Source: Aquimonas sp964586455
GTDB lineage: Bacteria; Pseudomonadota; Gammaproteobacteria; Xanthomonadales; Xanthomonadaceae
Length of the DNA: 64,000 nucleotides
Direction of reading: 5' to 3'
Assembly (NCBI GenBank): GCA_964586455.1
Contig: CAZPHV010000002.1
Location: 1-64,000 of the forward strand
The notes under the pieces are model-generated. The model worked only from the letters and a program-made list of their open reading frames with translations, was not told where the DNA came from and did not search any database. The translations under genes were made by a program, and so were the position numbers. This document shows positions 53,358-61,343 of this stretch, piece after piece (position 1 is the first letter of the stretch; the number at the start of each line of letters is the position of its first letter).

Positions 53358-54386
53358 TCACGCACCCTCCGCCTCGACCACCTCCCAATGCCCACCCTTC
53401 CGGGGGCCGGAGTGACGGAGCCATGCCTGGGCCTGCAGGTTCGCGGCCGCGCGCTCCACGGTGCGCACGGAGCAGCCAAGCACTGCCGCGACATCGGCCA
53501 GGCTGAGTTCGGGCTGGGCGCGCAGCAGGCGCAGCACCTGATCGGCGGTGGATGCCCGGCGCCTTGCCGGTTTGCTGCCGCCGGTTTCTACCGACATTTC
53601 CACCGGCGTTTCTACCGACATCTGTGCAGCGATTGCCTCGCGCAGGCTGTCGGCGATGGCCTGCAGCATGAACTCGATAAAGCCGCTGCAGTCGCTACGG
53701 GCGTCTGCCTCCGCCAGCGCTGCGTAGTGGTCCTGCTGCCGCTGGCGCACGACGCTTTCCACCGGCAGCCAAGCCAGCATGGGCTGCCATCGGCTCAGGA
53801 TCAGGGTCTGCCACAGCCGCCCCATGCGGCCGTTGCCGTCCGGGAAGGGGTGGATGAACTCGAACTCGTAGTGGAAGGCCGTGGACGCCACCAGCGGGTG
53901 GGCGCCGCTACGGCGCAGCCAGCCCAGCAGTTGCTTGATGAGCGAGGCCACGCGACTGGCCGGTGGTGCCATGTGCAGCAGCCGCCCGCCGCGAAAGATG
54001 CCGACATCACCCGCACGCAGCTGGCCGGGGCTGTCCACCAGCCCGCGCATCAGCAGCGCATGTGCCTCAAGCAGGTCCGCCGGCCGGTGTGGCTGCCAGC
54101 GCTCCATCGCTTCATAGGCCGCAAAGGCGTTGCGGACTTCCTGGATCTCCCGCGGCGAGCCCAGCACGGCCTTGCCTTCCAGCACCGCCGTCACCTGCTC
54201 CAGGCTCAAGGTGTTCTGCTCGATCGCCAGCGAGGCCTGCAGCGTGCGGATGCGGTTGCCGCGGCGCAGTTCCGGCACCAGCGCGCCACGATGCGCGGCC
54301 TTCCAGGCGCCAAGCTGCTCGGCGATATCGGCCACCAACGCGGTGATGCGATGGCTGAGCTGGAAGGGAGGCTGGTAGGTGGGCAT
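53358..54386 (-). CDS. Fic family protein (class II), with C-terminal winged helix
   Basis: This 342-residue protein should attach AMP (or another nucleotide) to a target protein. The active loop HPFPDGNGRMGR is complete (179-190). An N-terminal inhibitory motif SLAIEQN (52-58) matches (S/T)xxxE(G/N) except that Gln follows Glu, as in class II self-inhibited Fic proteins. Residues ~285-340 form a winged-helix domain (LSLADVAAVLGCSVRTVERAAANL in part). The start at 54386 is typical. It is divergent from a 64-residue protein gene that carries a similar SSAIDG motif. Confidence 0.9.
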   Translation of the reverse strand: MPTYQPPFQLSHRITALVADIAEQLGAWKAAHRGALVPELRRGNRIRTLQASLAIEQNTLSLEQVTAVLEGKAVLGSPREIQEVRNAFAAYEAMERWQPHRPADLLEAHALLMRGLVDSPGQLRAGDVGIFRGGRLLHMAPPASRVASLIKQLLGWLRRSGAHPLVASTAFHYEFEFIHPFPDGNGRMGRLWQTLILSRWQPMLAWLPVESVVRQRQQDHYAALAEADARSDCSGFIEFMLQAIADSLREAIAAQMSVETPVEMSVETGGSKPARRRASTADQVLRLLRAQPELSLADVAAVLGCSVRTVERAAANLQAQAWLRHSGPRKGGHWEVVEAEGA

Positions 54387-54532
54387 GGTCAGTCACAGGC
54401 TTGGAAGGCAGATCGTGCATGCATTTGGTCTTGCCGCGGCGCCTCTCGCGAGATCCGCGTGCAAGCCTGAGCGCGATCGAGCGACACCTTGCCCCTTCCG
54501 AAAGGGTCCGTCCTCGCTGCTAGAGTGCCGCA

Positions 54533-54727
54533 ATGGCCAGCCTCGCCAAGACCAACACGTATCTCGCCACGGCCGAGCAGCGGAAGCAGGTGGTGCGTAT
54601 CAGTATCGCCACCTCGTCGGCTATCGATGGGATCTGCGCGCCCTTCAAGCAGCCCAAGGCTGCGAAGAAAGCGCCTGCCGAAGGCGTCAAGGCTGTCAGA
54701 AAGGGCCGCAAGCCTCCCAAGGCGTAG
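54533..54727 (+). CDS. Small basic protein with a Fic-inhibitor-like motif
   Basis: This 64-residue ORF starts MASLAKTNTYLATAEQR and has TSSAIDGI (27-34), which resembles the (S/T)xxxE(G/N) inhibitory helix of Fic antitoxins with Asp for Glu. The C-terminus is lysine/alanine-rich. Sequences of the form LxKTNxYL...SSxxEG occur as stand-alone small proteins in other genomes, as far as I recall. It diverges from the Fic gene across a 146-bp gap. The ribosome site is poor, so expression is uncertain. Confidence 0.55.
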   Translation: MASLAKTNTYLATAEQRKQVVRISIATSSAIDGICAPFKQPKAAKKAPAEGVKAVRKGRKPPKA

Positions 54728-54766
54728 TGCGCGCAAGCGACGAGTCTTCGGGGTGGGTTCCTGCCA

Positions 54767-54901
54767 TCAGCGAGCGGATTGCCTGCCATGCTCTCGGGTA
54801 GGGGGCAGCTGCTCCTCCTGGATGTCCGACCTATCGCGCAACAGGCTGCCGATCCACTCGTCGTGGATCTCGTCGGCCCAGCGTGCCATTGAGTTCGCCA
54901 C
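54767..54901 (-). pseudogene. Remnant of a PIN-domain toxin gene
   Basis: These 44 codons read VANSMARWADEIHDEW and then IGSLLRDRSDIQEEQL. They match the middle part (ARWTxEIHxEWIxxLL...xQLxxTR) of PIN-domain RNase toxins that follow an HTH antitoxin gene. The expected N-terminus (DANVLYP-type) and the catalytic C-terminal half are gone, and the frame ends at a TGA. It lies 2 bp after the antitoxin stop, exactly where the toxin gene belongs. It is clearly inactive. Confidence 0.7.
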
Positions 54902-54903
54902 GC

Positions 54904-55349
54904 TCAGTAGCCCATGCCGAGCTCTTGCGCGTCGCGGGCCAGCTCATCCAACGCTGCCTTGCGGTTGACCTGCGAACGGGCGCGGTACTCGACCAGATCC
55001 TTGAACATCACGCGCCGGTGGGCCCCCACCTTACGGAAGGGCAACTCACCCGCTTCCAGCAGCCGGACCAGGAACGGCCGCGAAACTTTGAGGAAATCGG
55101 CCGCGTCCTGAGTGGTCAGCTCGGCATGGATGGGCACGACGCTGACCGCATCTCCGCCAGAATGTCGACCAGCATCCGCAGCGCTGACGCCGGCACTTCA
55201 ATCTCCTGGTCGCCATCGATTACCCGCAGCCGAGCCGCAGCGCCATCACCAATGCAGGCCGCCAGCCGGCGGCTGCTTTCGCCGGCAAGGCGGGCTTCCT
55301 GCTCGGTAGACAGCTGAGACGGAAGCTGCGTGGTGATCACGGCATTCAT
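54904..55349 (-). pseudogene. Frameshifted HTH (excisionase-type) antitoxin gene
   Basis: Two overlapping frames make up one antitoxin. The frame at 55116-55349 (77 aa, AAGGGG ribosome site, MNAVITTQLPS) carries the N-terminal part ending RLRVIDGDQEIEVPASAL. The frame at 54904-55137 (77 aa) carries PIHAELTTQDAADFLKVSRP and an HTH for DNA binding. In intact relatives these are continuous (...LAEMARGDAVxVVPxHAELTTQ). Here the junction (~55150-55160) has lost about 13 nt. It sits directly before the PIN remnant. The second half could still be made as a small HTH protein. Confidence 0.75.
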
Positions 55350-55537
55350 GGCCTTGCCCCTTCGGAGAGGTAGATGGTGAGGCTGGCACCCAAACGAAAC
55401 AAAGGAAACATGCGAACCCAAAGGACCGCTGAAGGGCACGCTGGGGAACCGGCGGGGCCAGACTCCGGCCCATTGACGGGTAGCGGCCGACTCAAGAATC
55501 AGCCCCGCCCCGCTTTGGATCCGCGACGCCCCGCCAA

Positions 55538-55553
55538 CTAAAGTCCAGCTTAG
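55538..55553. promoter_or_regulatory. HipB operator candidate, copy 1
   Basis: CTAAAGTCCAGCTTAG is a 16-bp imperfect dyad (outer CTAA/TTAG) that matches the second copy 50 bp downstream (12 of 16 positions). It lies ~135 bp upstream of the chosen hipB start. Confidence 0.6.
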
Positions 55554-55587
55554 GTTCGTAGGCATCACCGCACTGAACTCGCCCAAT

Positions 55588-55603
55588 CTAAGCCCAGGTT
55601 TAG
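55588..55603. promoter_or_regulatory. HipB operator candidate, copy 2
   Basis: CTAAGCCCAGGTTTAG repeats the pattern CTAA-N3-CCAG-N1-TTAG of copy 1 at a 50-bp spacing (about five helical turns). A half-site CTAAACCC follows at ~55665. The arrangement fits cooperative autorepression of hipBA. Confidence 0.6.
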
Positions 55604-55688
55604 ATTTACTCCCCCTCGCACATGGCTTAGTTTCTGCTGCAGACCGCCCATGGCGCGTCGAAAACTAAACCCACTCGGGGATCCCACC

Positions 55689-55922
55689 ATGGATCGCGCC
55701 ATCCGCACAGCCGAAGACCTGGGCCGCCTGATCCGCGATCAGCGCAAGCGGCAGGGTCTGCGCCAGACCGATCTGGCCGCCATCATCGGCGCCAGCCACG
55801 TGTTCGTGGGCGACGTCGAGAAGGGCAAGCCCAGCGTCCAGTTGGGTCGCGTGCTGCGCCTGCTCAACGAGCTGGGTCTTGAGCTGCGCCTGTCGGTGCC
55901 GGATGCCGAGGGTTCCGACTGA
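55689..55922 (+). CDS. hipB: HipB-type HTH antitoxin
   Basis: This 77-residue DNA-binding protein is the antitoxin and repressor of hipBA. The HTH_3 core is LGRLIRDQRKRQGLRQTDLA followed by VFVGDVEKGKPSVQLG, and the C-terminus LGLELRLSVPD is typical for HipB. The start at 55689 (MDRAIRTAEDL) has GGGGAT ~9 nt upstream; an ATG at 55650 would add 13 residues that contain the CTAAACCC half-site. Its stop overlaps the hipA start (TGATG). Confidence 0.85.
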   Translation: MDRAIRTAEDLGRLIRDQRKRQGLRQTDLAAIIGASHVFVGDVEKGKPSVQLGRVLRLLNELGLELRLSVPDAEGSD

Positions 55923-57193
55923 TGGTCGGGGCGCAGCGATCGCTGCAGGTCTGGTACCGGGAGCGGCGCGTGGCGGTGCTGGATGACGCCGGGTCGCACT
56001 GGTCGCTGAGCTACGACGAGGACTGGCGCCGCGCCGCCGACGGCTTCGACCTGTCGCCCGCCCTGCCACGCGCGCAGAGCCGCATCGAGGACGGCGGCTC
56101 GCAGCGCCCGGTGCAGTGGTTCTTCGATAACCTGCTGCCCGAAGAGGGCGCGCGCGAACTGCTGGCGCAGGAGGCCAAGCTGCCGCAGGCCGACGCCTTC
56201 GGGCTGCTGACCTACTACGGCGCGGAGTCCGCCGGCGCGCTGACCCTGCTGCCACCCGACACCGCCCCCGCTGCTGGTGGACTGCAGCCGCTGCCCGACG
56301 CCGAGCTCTCGCGCCGCATCCGCGCCCTGCCGCGGGAGTCGCTCAGCGGCAAGGCGCCGAAGCGCATGTCGATGGCGGGGGCCCAGCACAAATTGCCGGC
56401 GATCCTGCTGGGCGAGGAACTCTATGAGCCCGTCGGTGCAGCGCCGTCGACCGTCATCCTCAAGCCCGACCACGTGCAGGTGGAGCAGTACCCGCACACG
56501 GCGGCGAACGAGTGGTTCTGCATGCGTCTCGCCAAGGCCGTCGGCCTGCCGGTGCCGGACGTCTTTCTGCGCTACGTGCCCGAGCCCGTCTACGCCGTCG
56601 CGCGCTTCGACCGCGAAGGGGAATGGCCAAACGTGCGGCGCCGCCACGTGCTGGATGCCTGCCAGCTGCTGTCGCTGGATCGGGTGTTCAAGTACCAGCA
56701 GTCCACGCCGGAAACCCTGGGGCGACTGATCTCACTGTGTCGCGAGAAGGCGCGCACCCGCCTCGCCCTGCTGCGCTGGAGCCTGTTCAACGCACTCATC
56801 GGCAACGGCGACGCGCATCTGAAGAACCTGTCCTTCCACGTCGATGCCAAGGGCATCGTGCTGGCGCCCCACTACGACCTGCTCTCGACCACAAGCTACG
56901 CCGAACCCGGCGCCTGGGGCGCGGCCGAACTGTCGGTGAGGATGGGCGCCGCGCGTTGCTTCGGCGAACTGCGTCGAACCGATGTGCTCGGATTCGGCGA
57001 AGCCTTGGGCCTGCCGCCGAAGCTCACCGGTGAACTCTTGGACAACCTGCTGCAAGCGCTACGCAACACAGCGGCTGAGATGCTCGCTCGCCTCGAACTT
57101 GGCGAGGAGCCGGTTCGCCATCCCGGAGAACATCGTCAGCTGCGGCTGATCGTAGGTGGCGTGTTCAAGGATATGGCCCGGCAGCTCACATGA
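55922..57193 (+). CDS. hipA: HipA-type serine/threonine kinase toxin
   Basis: This 423-residue kinase toxin phosphorylates targets such as glutamyl-tRNA synthetase in the best-known family member. The N-terminal couple domain is followed by the HipA core: SMAGAQHKLPA (the P-loop-like segment), ILKPDH (Lys), catalytic loop LIGNGDAHLKN (Asp in GDAHLKN), and YDLLST (DFG-like Asp). All key residues are present. It is translated with hipB by overlapping stop/start. The gene pair should act as a toxin-antitoxin module. Confidence 0.9.
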   Translation: MVGAQRSLQVWYRERRVAVLDDAGSHWSLSYDEDWRRAADGFDLSPALPRAQSRIEDGGSQRPVQWFFDNLLPEEGARELLAQEAKLPQADAFGLLTYYGAESAGALTLLPPDTAPAAGGLQPLPDAELSRRIRALPRESLSGKAPKRMSMAGAQHKLPAILLGEELYEPVGAAPSTVILKPDHVQVEQYPHTAANEWFCMRLAKAVGLPVPDVFLRYVPEPVYAVARFDREGEWPNVRRRHVLDACQLLSLDRVFKYQQSTPETLGRLISLCREKARTRLALLRWSLFNALIGNGDAHLKNLSFHVDAKGIVLAPHYDLLSTTSYAEPGAWGAAELSVRMGAARCFGELRRTDVLGFGEALGLPPKLTGELLDNLLQALRNTAAEMLARLELGEEPVRHPGEHRQLRLIVGGVFKDMARQLT

Positions 57194-57441
57194 GTCAGCG
57201 CCCCGCACACACCTCCATACCCGCGCCGCACCCTCGCGAGCACAACAAAACCTCCCAGCCAACGGCGCGGAGGGCGCCCCGTGGCTATGTTCAAGTGCCT
57301 GGATTCGCAGGTTCGCGCCGCGCCAGCCCATCCACCGCCTGCTCAGGCCCGCCGCCAAAATCAGACGTATAGCCACGCCGCCGCGCCTGACCTCCGCCAT
57401 CAAAGCACCACAGAACACGCATCAAGGAAGCACCACCCACC

Positions 57442-59859
57442 ATGCCCCTCAAGAAGTCCGATCTCTACGCCTCCCTCTGGGCCAGCTGCGATGAACTGCG
57501 CGGCGGCATGGATGCCAGCCAGTACAAGGACTACGTCCTGTTCATGCTGTTCATCAAGTACGTCAGCGACAAGTACGCCGACTCCGAAGACTTCGCGCCC
57601 CCGGTCGTCATTCCTGCGGGCGCGAGCTTCAAGGACATGGTGGCGCTGAAGGGCAAGCCCGACATCGGCGACAAGATCAACACGCAGGTCATCCAGCCCC
57701 TGATTGATGCCAACGCGCGCCTGGCGCGCAGCGACTTCCCGGACTTCAACGACCCCAACAAGCTCGGCCAGGGCAAGGAGATGGTCGATCGCCTGACCAA
57801 TCTCGTCAGCATCTTCCAGAAGCCCGAGCTGGACTTCTCGCAGAACCGCGCAGAGCACGACGACATCCTCGGTGATGCCTACGAGTACCTGATGCGCCAC
57901 TTCGCCACCGAGAGTGGCAAGAGCAAGGGCCAGTTCTATACGCCGTCGGAGGTGAGCCGCGTCATGGCCCAGGTGATCGGGATCGGGCCGGACAACACCA
58001 AGGCCTCGACCACCGCCTACGACCCGACCTGCGGCTCGGGCTCGCTGCTGCTGAAGGTGGCCGAGCAGGCGGGCCGACACATCACCCTGGAAGGCCAGGA
58101 AATGGACGTGACCACGGCCGGTCTCGCCCGCATGAACATGATCCTGCACGACTTCCCGACGGCCAACATCCAGCAGGGCAACACCCTGGCCTCGCCGAAG
58201 TTCAAGGACGGCGAACAGCTGCGCACCTACGACTACGTGGTCGCCAACCCGCCGTTCTCGGTCAAGACCTGGAGCCTGGGACTCACCCCGGAGGAGGACC
58301 CCTACCAGCGCTTCGCCTGGGGCACGCCGCCGGCCAAGCAGGGCGACTATGCCTTCCTGCTGCACATCATCCGCAGCCTGAAGACCATCGGGAAAGGCGC
58401 CTGCATCCTGCCGCACGGCGTGCTGTTCCGCGGCAACGCCGAGGCCGCCATCCGCAGGCAGCTCGTCCGCAGCGGCATCCTCAAGGGCATCATCGGCCTG
58501 CCGGCCAACCTGTTCTACGGCACCGGCATCCCCGCCTGCATCCTGGTGCTCGACAAGGAGAACGCCACCGCCCGCCGGGGCGTCTTCATGGTCGATGCCA
58601 GCAAGGGATACATCAAGGACGGCAACAAGAACCGCCTGCGCGAGCAGGACATCCATCGCATCGTCGACACCTTCAACCGCCAGATCGATGCGCCGCGCTA
58701 CGCCCGCATGGTGCCGCTGGATGAGATCGCCGACCCCAAGAACGACTACAACCTCAACCTGCCGCGCTACATCGACAGCAGCGAGCCCGAAGACCTGCAC
58801 GACATCGAAGGCCACCTGCGCGGCGGCATCCCGCAGCGCGACCTCGATGCGCTGGCGGACTACTGGCAGGTGCTGCCCAGCCTGCGCGCAGCGCTGTTCG
58901 AAGCGCTGCGCCCCGGCTACGCCCGCCTCACCCTGCCCTTGGCCGAGGTGCGCCCCGCCATCCTGAACCACCCCGAGTTCACCGCCTTCAACCAGACGGT
59001 GACCCAGCGCTTCGCCGGCTGGCGCACGGCCGCCAGCCGCACGCTTCGCGACTTCGGGAAGGAAGGCCATCCCAAGGCGCTGATCACCGAGATCTCCGAG
59101 GCGCTGCTGGCGGCCTTCGTGGATGCGCCCCTGCTCGATGCCTACGACGTCTATCAGCACCTGATGGACTACTGGGCGGAGACGATGCAGGACGACGCCT
59201 ACCTGATCTCGGCCGACGGCTGGGTGGCCAAGCCCACGCGCATCCTAGAGACCAACAAAAAGGGCAAGATCCAGGACAAGGGCTGGGTCTGCGAGCTGAT
59301 CCCCAAGCCGCTCATCGTTGCGCGCTACTTCGCCACCGAGCAGGCGGCCCTTGATGCGCTGCAGTCCGAGCTCGAGGCCGTGCAGGCGGCCCAGGCCGAG
59401 CTGGAGGAGGAGCACAGCGGCGAAGACCAGCCCTTCTCCGGCTACGACAGCATCACCGCCGCCGCCGTCAAGGAGCGCAGCCGCGAGCTCCGCAACGACC
59501 CGGACGGCGTGCACGAACTCAAGATCCTGAGCCAGTGGCTGGATCTGGCAAACCGCATCGCCGCGCTCAAGAAGCAGGCGCGCGATGCCGAAGCCGAACT
59601 GGATCAGCGCGCCTACACAAAGTATCCATCGCTGACTACCGAGGAGATCCAGTCGCTGGTGATCGACGACAAGTGGATGGCGCGGCTCGCCAGCGACGTT
59701 CAGGGCGAACTGGAGCGCGTCTCGCAGACCCTGACCGGGCGCATTCGCGAGCTGGCCGAGCGCTATGCCGCGCCGCTGCCGCAGATGATCGACGAGGTGG
59801 CGGCACTCGCCTCGCGAGTGAAGGAGCACCTCACGAGGATGGGGGCGGCGTGGACGTGA
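57442..59859 (+). CDS. hsdM: Type I restriction-modification methyltransferase HsdM
   Basis: This 805-residue N6-adenine methyltransferase has SAM motif YDPTCGSGSLL (~195) and catalytic VANPPFSV (~265), with the usual N-terminal helical HsdM domain (SDLYASLWASCDELRGGMD in part). It is about 300 residues longer than the common form. The extra C-terminus is rich in coiled-coil (residues ~640-790) and may replace part of the HsdS contact. The start at 57442 matches the family. The stop overlaps the hsdS GTG start. Confidence 0.92.
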   Translation: MPLKKSDLYASLWASCDELRGGMDASQYKDYVLFMLFIKYVSDKYADSEDFAPPVVIPAGASFKDMVALKGKPDIGDKINTQVIQPLIDANARLARSDFPDFNDPNKLGQGKEMVDRLTNLVSIFQKPELDFSQNRAEHDDILGDAYEYLMRHFATESGKSKGQFYTPSEVSRVMAQVIGIGPDNTKASTTAYDPTCGSGSLLLKVAEQAGRHITLEGQEMDVTTAGLARMNMILHDFPTANIQQGNTLASPKFKDGEQLRTYDYVVANPPFSVKTWSLGLTPEEDPYQRFAWGTPPAKQGDYAFLLHIIRSLKTIGKGACILPHGVLFRGNAEAAIRRQLVRSGILKGIIGLPANLFYGTGIPACILVLDKENATARRGVFMVDASKGYIKDGNKNRLREQDIHRIVDTFNRQIDAPRYARMVPLDEIADPKNDYNLNLPRYIDSSEPEDLHDIEGHLRGGIPQRDLDALADYWQVLPSLRAALFEALRPGYARLTLPLAEVRPAILNHPEFTAFNQTVTQRFAGWRTAASRTLRDFGKEGHPKALITEISEALLAAFVDAPLLDAYDVYQHLMDYWAETMQDDAYLISADGWVAKPTRILETNKKGKIQDKGWVCELIPKPLIVARYFATEQAALDALQSELEAVQAAQAELEEEHSGEDQPFSGYDSITAAAVKERSRELRNDPDGVHELKILSQWLDLANRIAALKKQARDAEAELDQRAYTKYPSLTTEEIQSLVIDDKWMARLASDVQGELERVSQTLTGRIRELAERYAAPLPQMIDEVAALASRVKEHLTRMGAAWT

Positions 59860-61034
59860 GGCCTGGGTACAAGCAGACGGAGGTGGGGGTCATCCCGGAG
59901 GAGTGGAAGGTTGTTCCTCTTGGGGACTTGGCGGAGTTCATCACCAGCGGCTCGCGTGGCTGGGCTGCGTTCTACGCGGATAGTGGCGCGCTCTTTATCC
60001 GTAGTCAGAACGTCCGAGATGGAAGGCTCAGTCTCGAAGACACGCAGCACGTTCGCCCACCGTCGGGAGCGGAAGGAAACAGAACAAAGGTTGCTCGAAA
60101 CGACCTTCTGATAACGATCACGGGTAACAGCGTTGGAAACGTCGCACTGGTCGAGCGGGAATTTGAAGAGGCTTACATAAGCCAGCACGTCGGGATGGTT
60201 CGGCTGCACGACGCGGGATTGGGCGATTACGTCTGTCGGTATCTGTCCCCAAGTTCGCCAGGCAATCCGCAGATTTCGGGCAGCCAGTCAGGCCAGAGCA
60301 AGCCAGGATTGAACCTTCAGAATCTCAGAGACTTCAAGATTGCCGTCCCGCCGTCTGACCCCGAACAGCGCGCCATCGCGGCGGCGTTAAGCGATGTGGA
60401 TGCGCTGCTGGATGGAGTGGACCGGCTCATCGCCAAGAAGCGCGACCTCAAGCAGGCCGCCATGCAGCAGCTCCTCACCGGCCAGACCCGCCTCCCCGGC
60501 TTCCATGGGGAGTGGGGTGTAAAGCCCCTTGGCGCGCTAGTCAGTATCCAGAAGGGTCAGCTCATCACGGCCAAGACCTTGGCCTCAGGAGATATTCCTG
60601 TCATTGCTGGTGGCAAGCAGCCTGCGTATTTCCACGCGGTTGCCAATAGGTTTGGCCGCACGATCACGATCAGCGCTTCGGGAGCAAGTGCAGGCTACGT
60701 GGCCATCCACCAAGGACCGATATTCGCTTCGGATTGCTCAACGATCAGCGAGGCTAATGGCTACTCGTTGGACTTCGTTTACTATCAGCTTCTGATGAAG
60801 CAGGGGCTCATCTACAAGTCTCAAACGGGTGGCGCACAACCCCACATTCATGCGAAGGACGTGAACCCAATTCTGCTTTCAGTGCCCCAGGTCGATGAGC
60901 AGTTAGCGATTGCGGAAGTACTTCGCGCCATGGACGCTGAACTCACTGCCCTCGAAGCCCGCCGCGACAAGACCCGTGCGCTCAAGCAGGGGATGATGCA
61001 GGAACTGCTCACCGGAAGGAAGCGCCTGATATGA
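59856..61034 (+). CDS. hsdS: Type I restriction-modification specificity subunit HsdS
   Basis: This 392-residue protein sets the DNA target. It has two target recognition domains (~15-165 and ~220-350) and conserved helices between and after them (LKQAAMQQLLTGQTRLPGF and LKQGMMQELLTGRKRL), the normal half-repeat design. The recognition domains are less GC-rich than the surrounding genes, a sign of domain exchange. The GTG start at 59856 overlaps the hsdM stop (GTGA); a GTG at 59850 is also possible. Confidence 0.92.
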   Translation: MRPGYKQTEVGVIPEEWKVVPLGDLAEFITSGSRGWAAFYADSGALFIRSQNVRDGRLSLEDTQHVRPPSGAEGNRTKVARNDLLITITGNSVGNVALVEREFEEAYISQHVGMVRLHDAGLGDYVCRYLSPSSPGNPQISGSQSGQSKPGLNLQNLRDFKIAVPPSDPEQRAIAAALSDVDALLDGVDRLIAKKRDLKQAAMQQLLTGQTRLPGFHGEWGVKPLGALVSIQKGQLITAKTLASGDIPVIAGGKQPAYFHAVANRFGRTITISASGASAGYVAIHQGPIFASDCSTISEANGYSLDFVYYQLLMKQGLIYKSQTGGAQPHIHAKDVNPILLSVPQVDEQLAIAEVLRAMDAELTALEARRDKTRALKQGMMQELLTGRKRLI

Positions 61035-61342
61035 GCGACCGCGATGCAGACTTCGAAGCACTGTGGGCCTACTGCACCGCAAACAATCGGTTGGTACCCA
61101 TGCCGCCGCAGTGGAATGAACTATATCAACTGCTCAGGAACAACCGGCAAGAGGCCGCTGGAGGGTGGCATCCCCCGGCGCCGCTGATCCTCGCCGCATG
61201 GCACCACTCAATGCCACTCGAGAAGCAACTGCGATTCAGAGAGCACTTGGAATGGGCACAACAGCACGGCCAGATAGAGCAAGTTGCCGCTTTCCTGCAC
61301 GCACTGCCAGAGATGCAGTGGTGCCACTTCGGCGAGGTTTGA
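61031..61342 (+). CDS. Small protein of the type I restriction operon
   Basis: This 103-residue protein of unknown function starts inside the hsdS stop (ATGA). MSDRDADFEALWAYCTANNRLVPMPPQWNELY shows no known domain but is well folded in appearance, with several aromatic positions and PPAPLILAAWHHSMP. I recognise similar short ORFs between hsdS and hsdR in other genomes but know of no assigned role. It may modulate HsdS or Res activity. Confidence 0.7.
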   Translation: MSDRDADFEALWAYCTANNRLVPMPPQWNELYQLLRNNRQEAAGGWHPPAPLILAAWHHSMPLEKQLRFREHLEWAQQHGQIEQVAAFLHALPEMQWCHFGEV

Positions 61343-61343
61343 G

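Noticed and set aside
53084..53494. 136-codon minus-strand frame read as an integrase remnant
   Set aside because: It shows no Arg-His-Arg-Tyr pattern and largely overlaps the Fic gene end in another frame.
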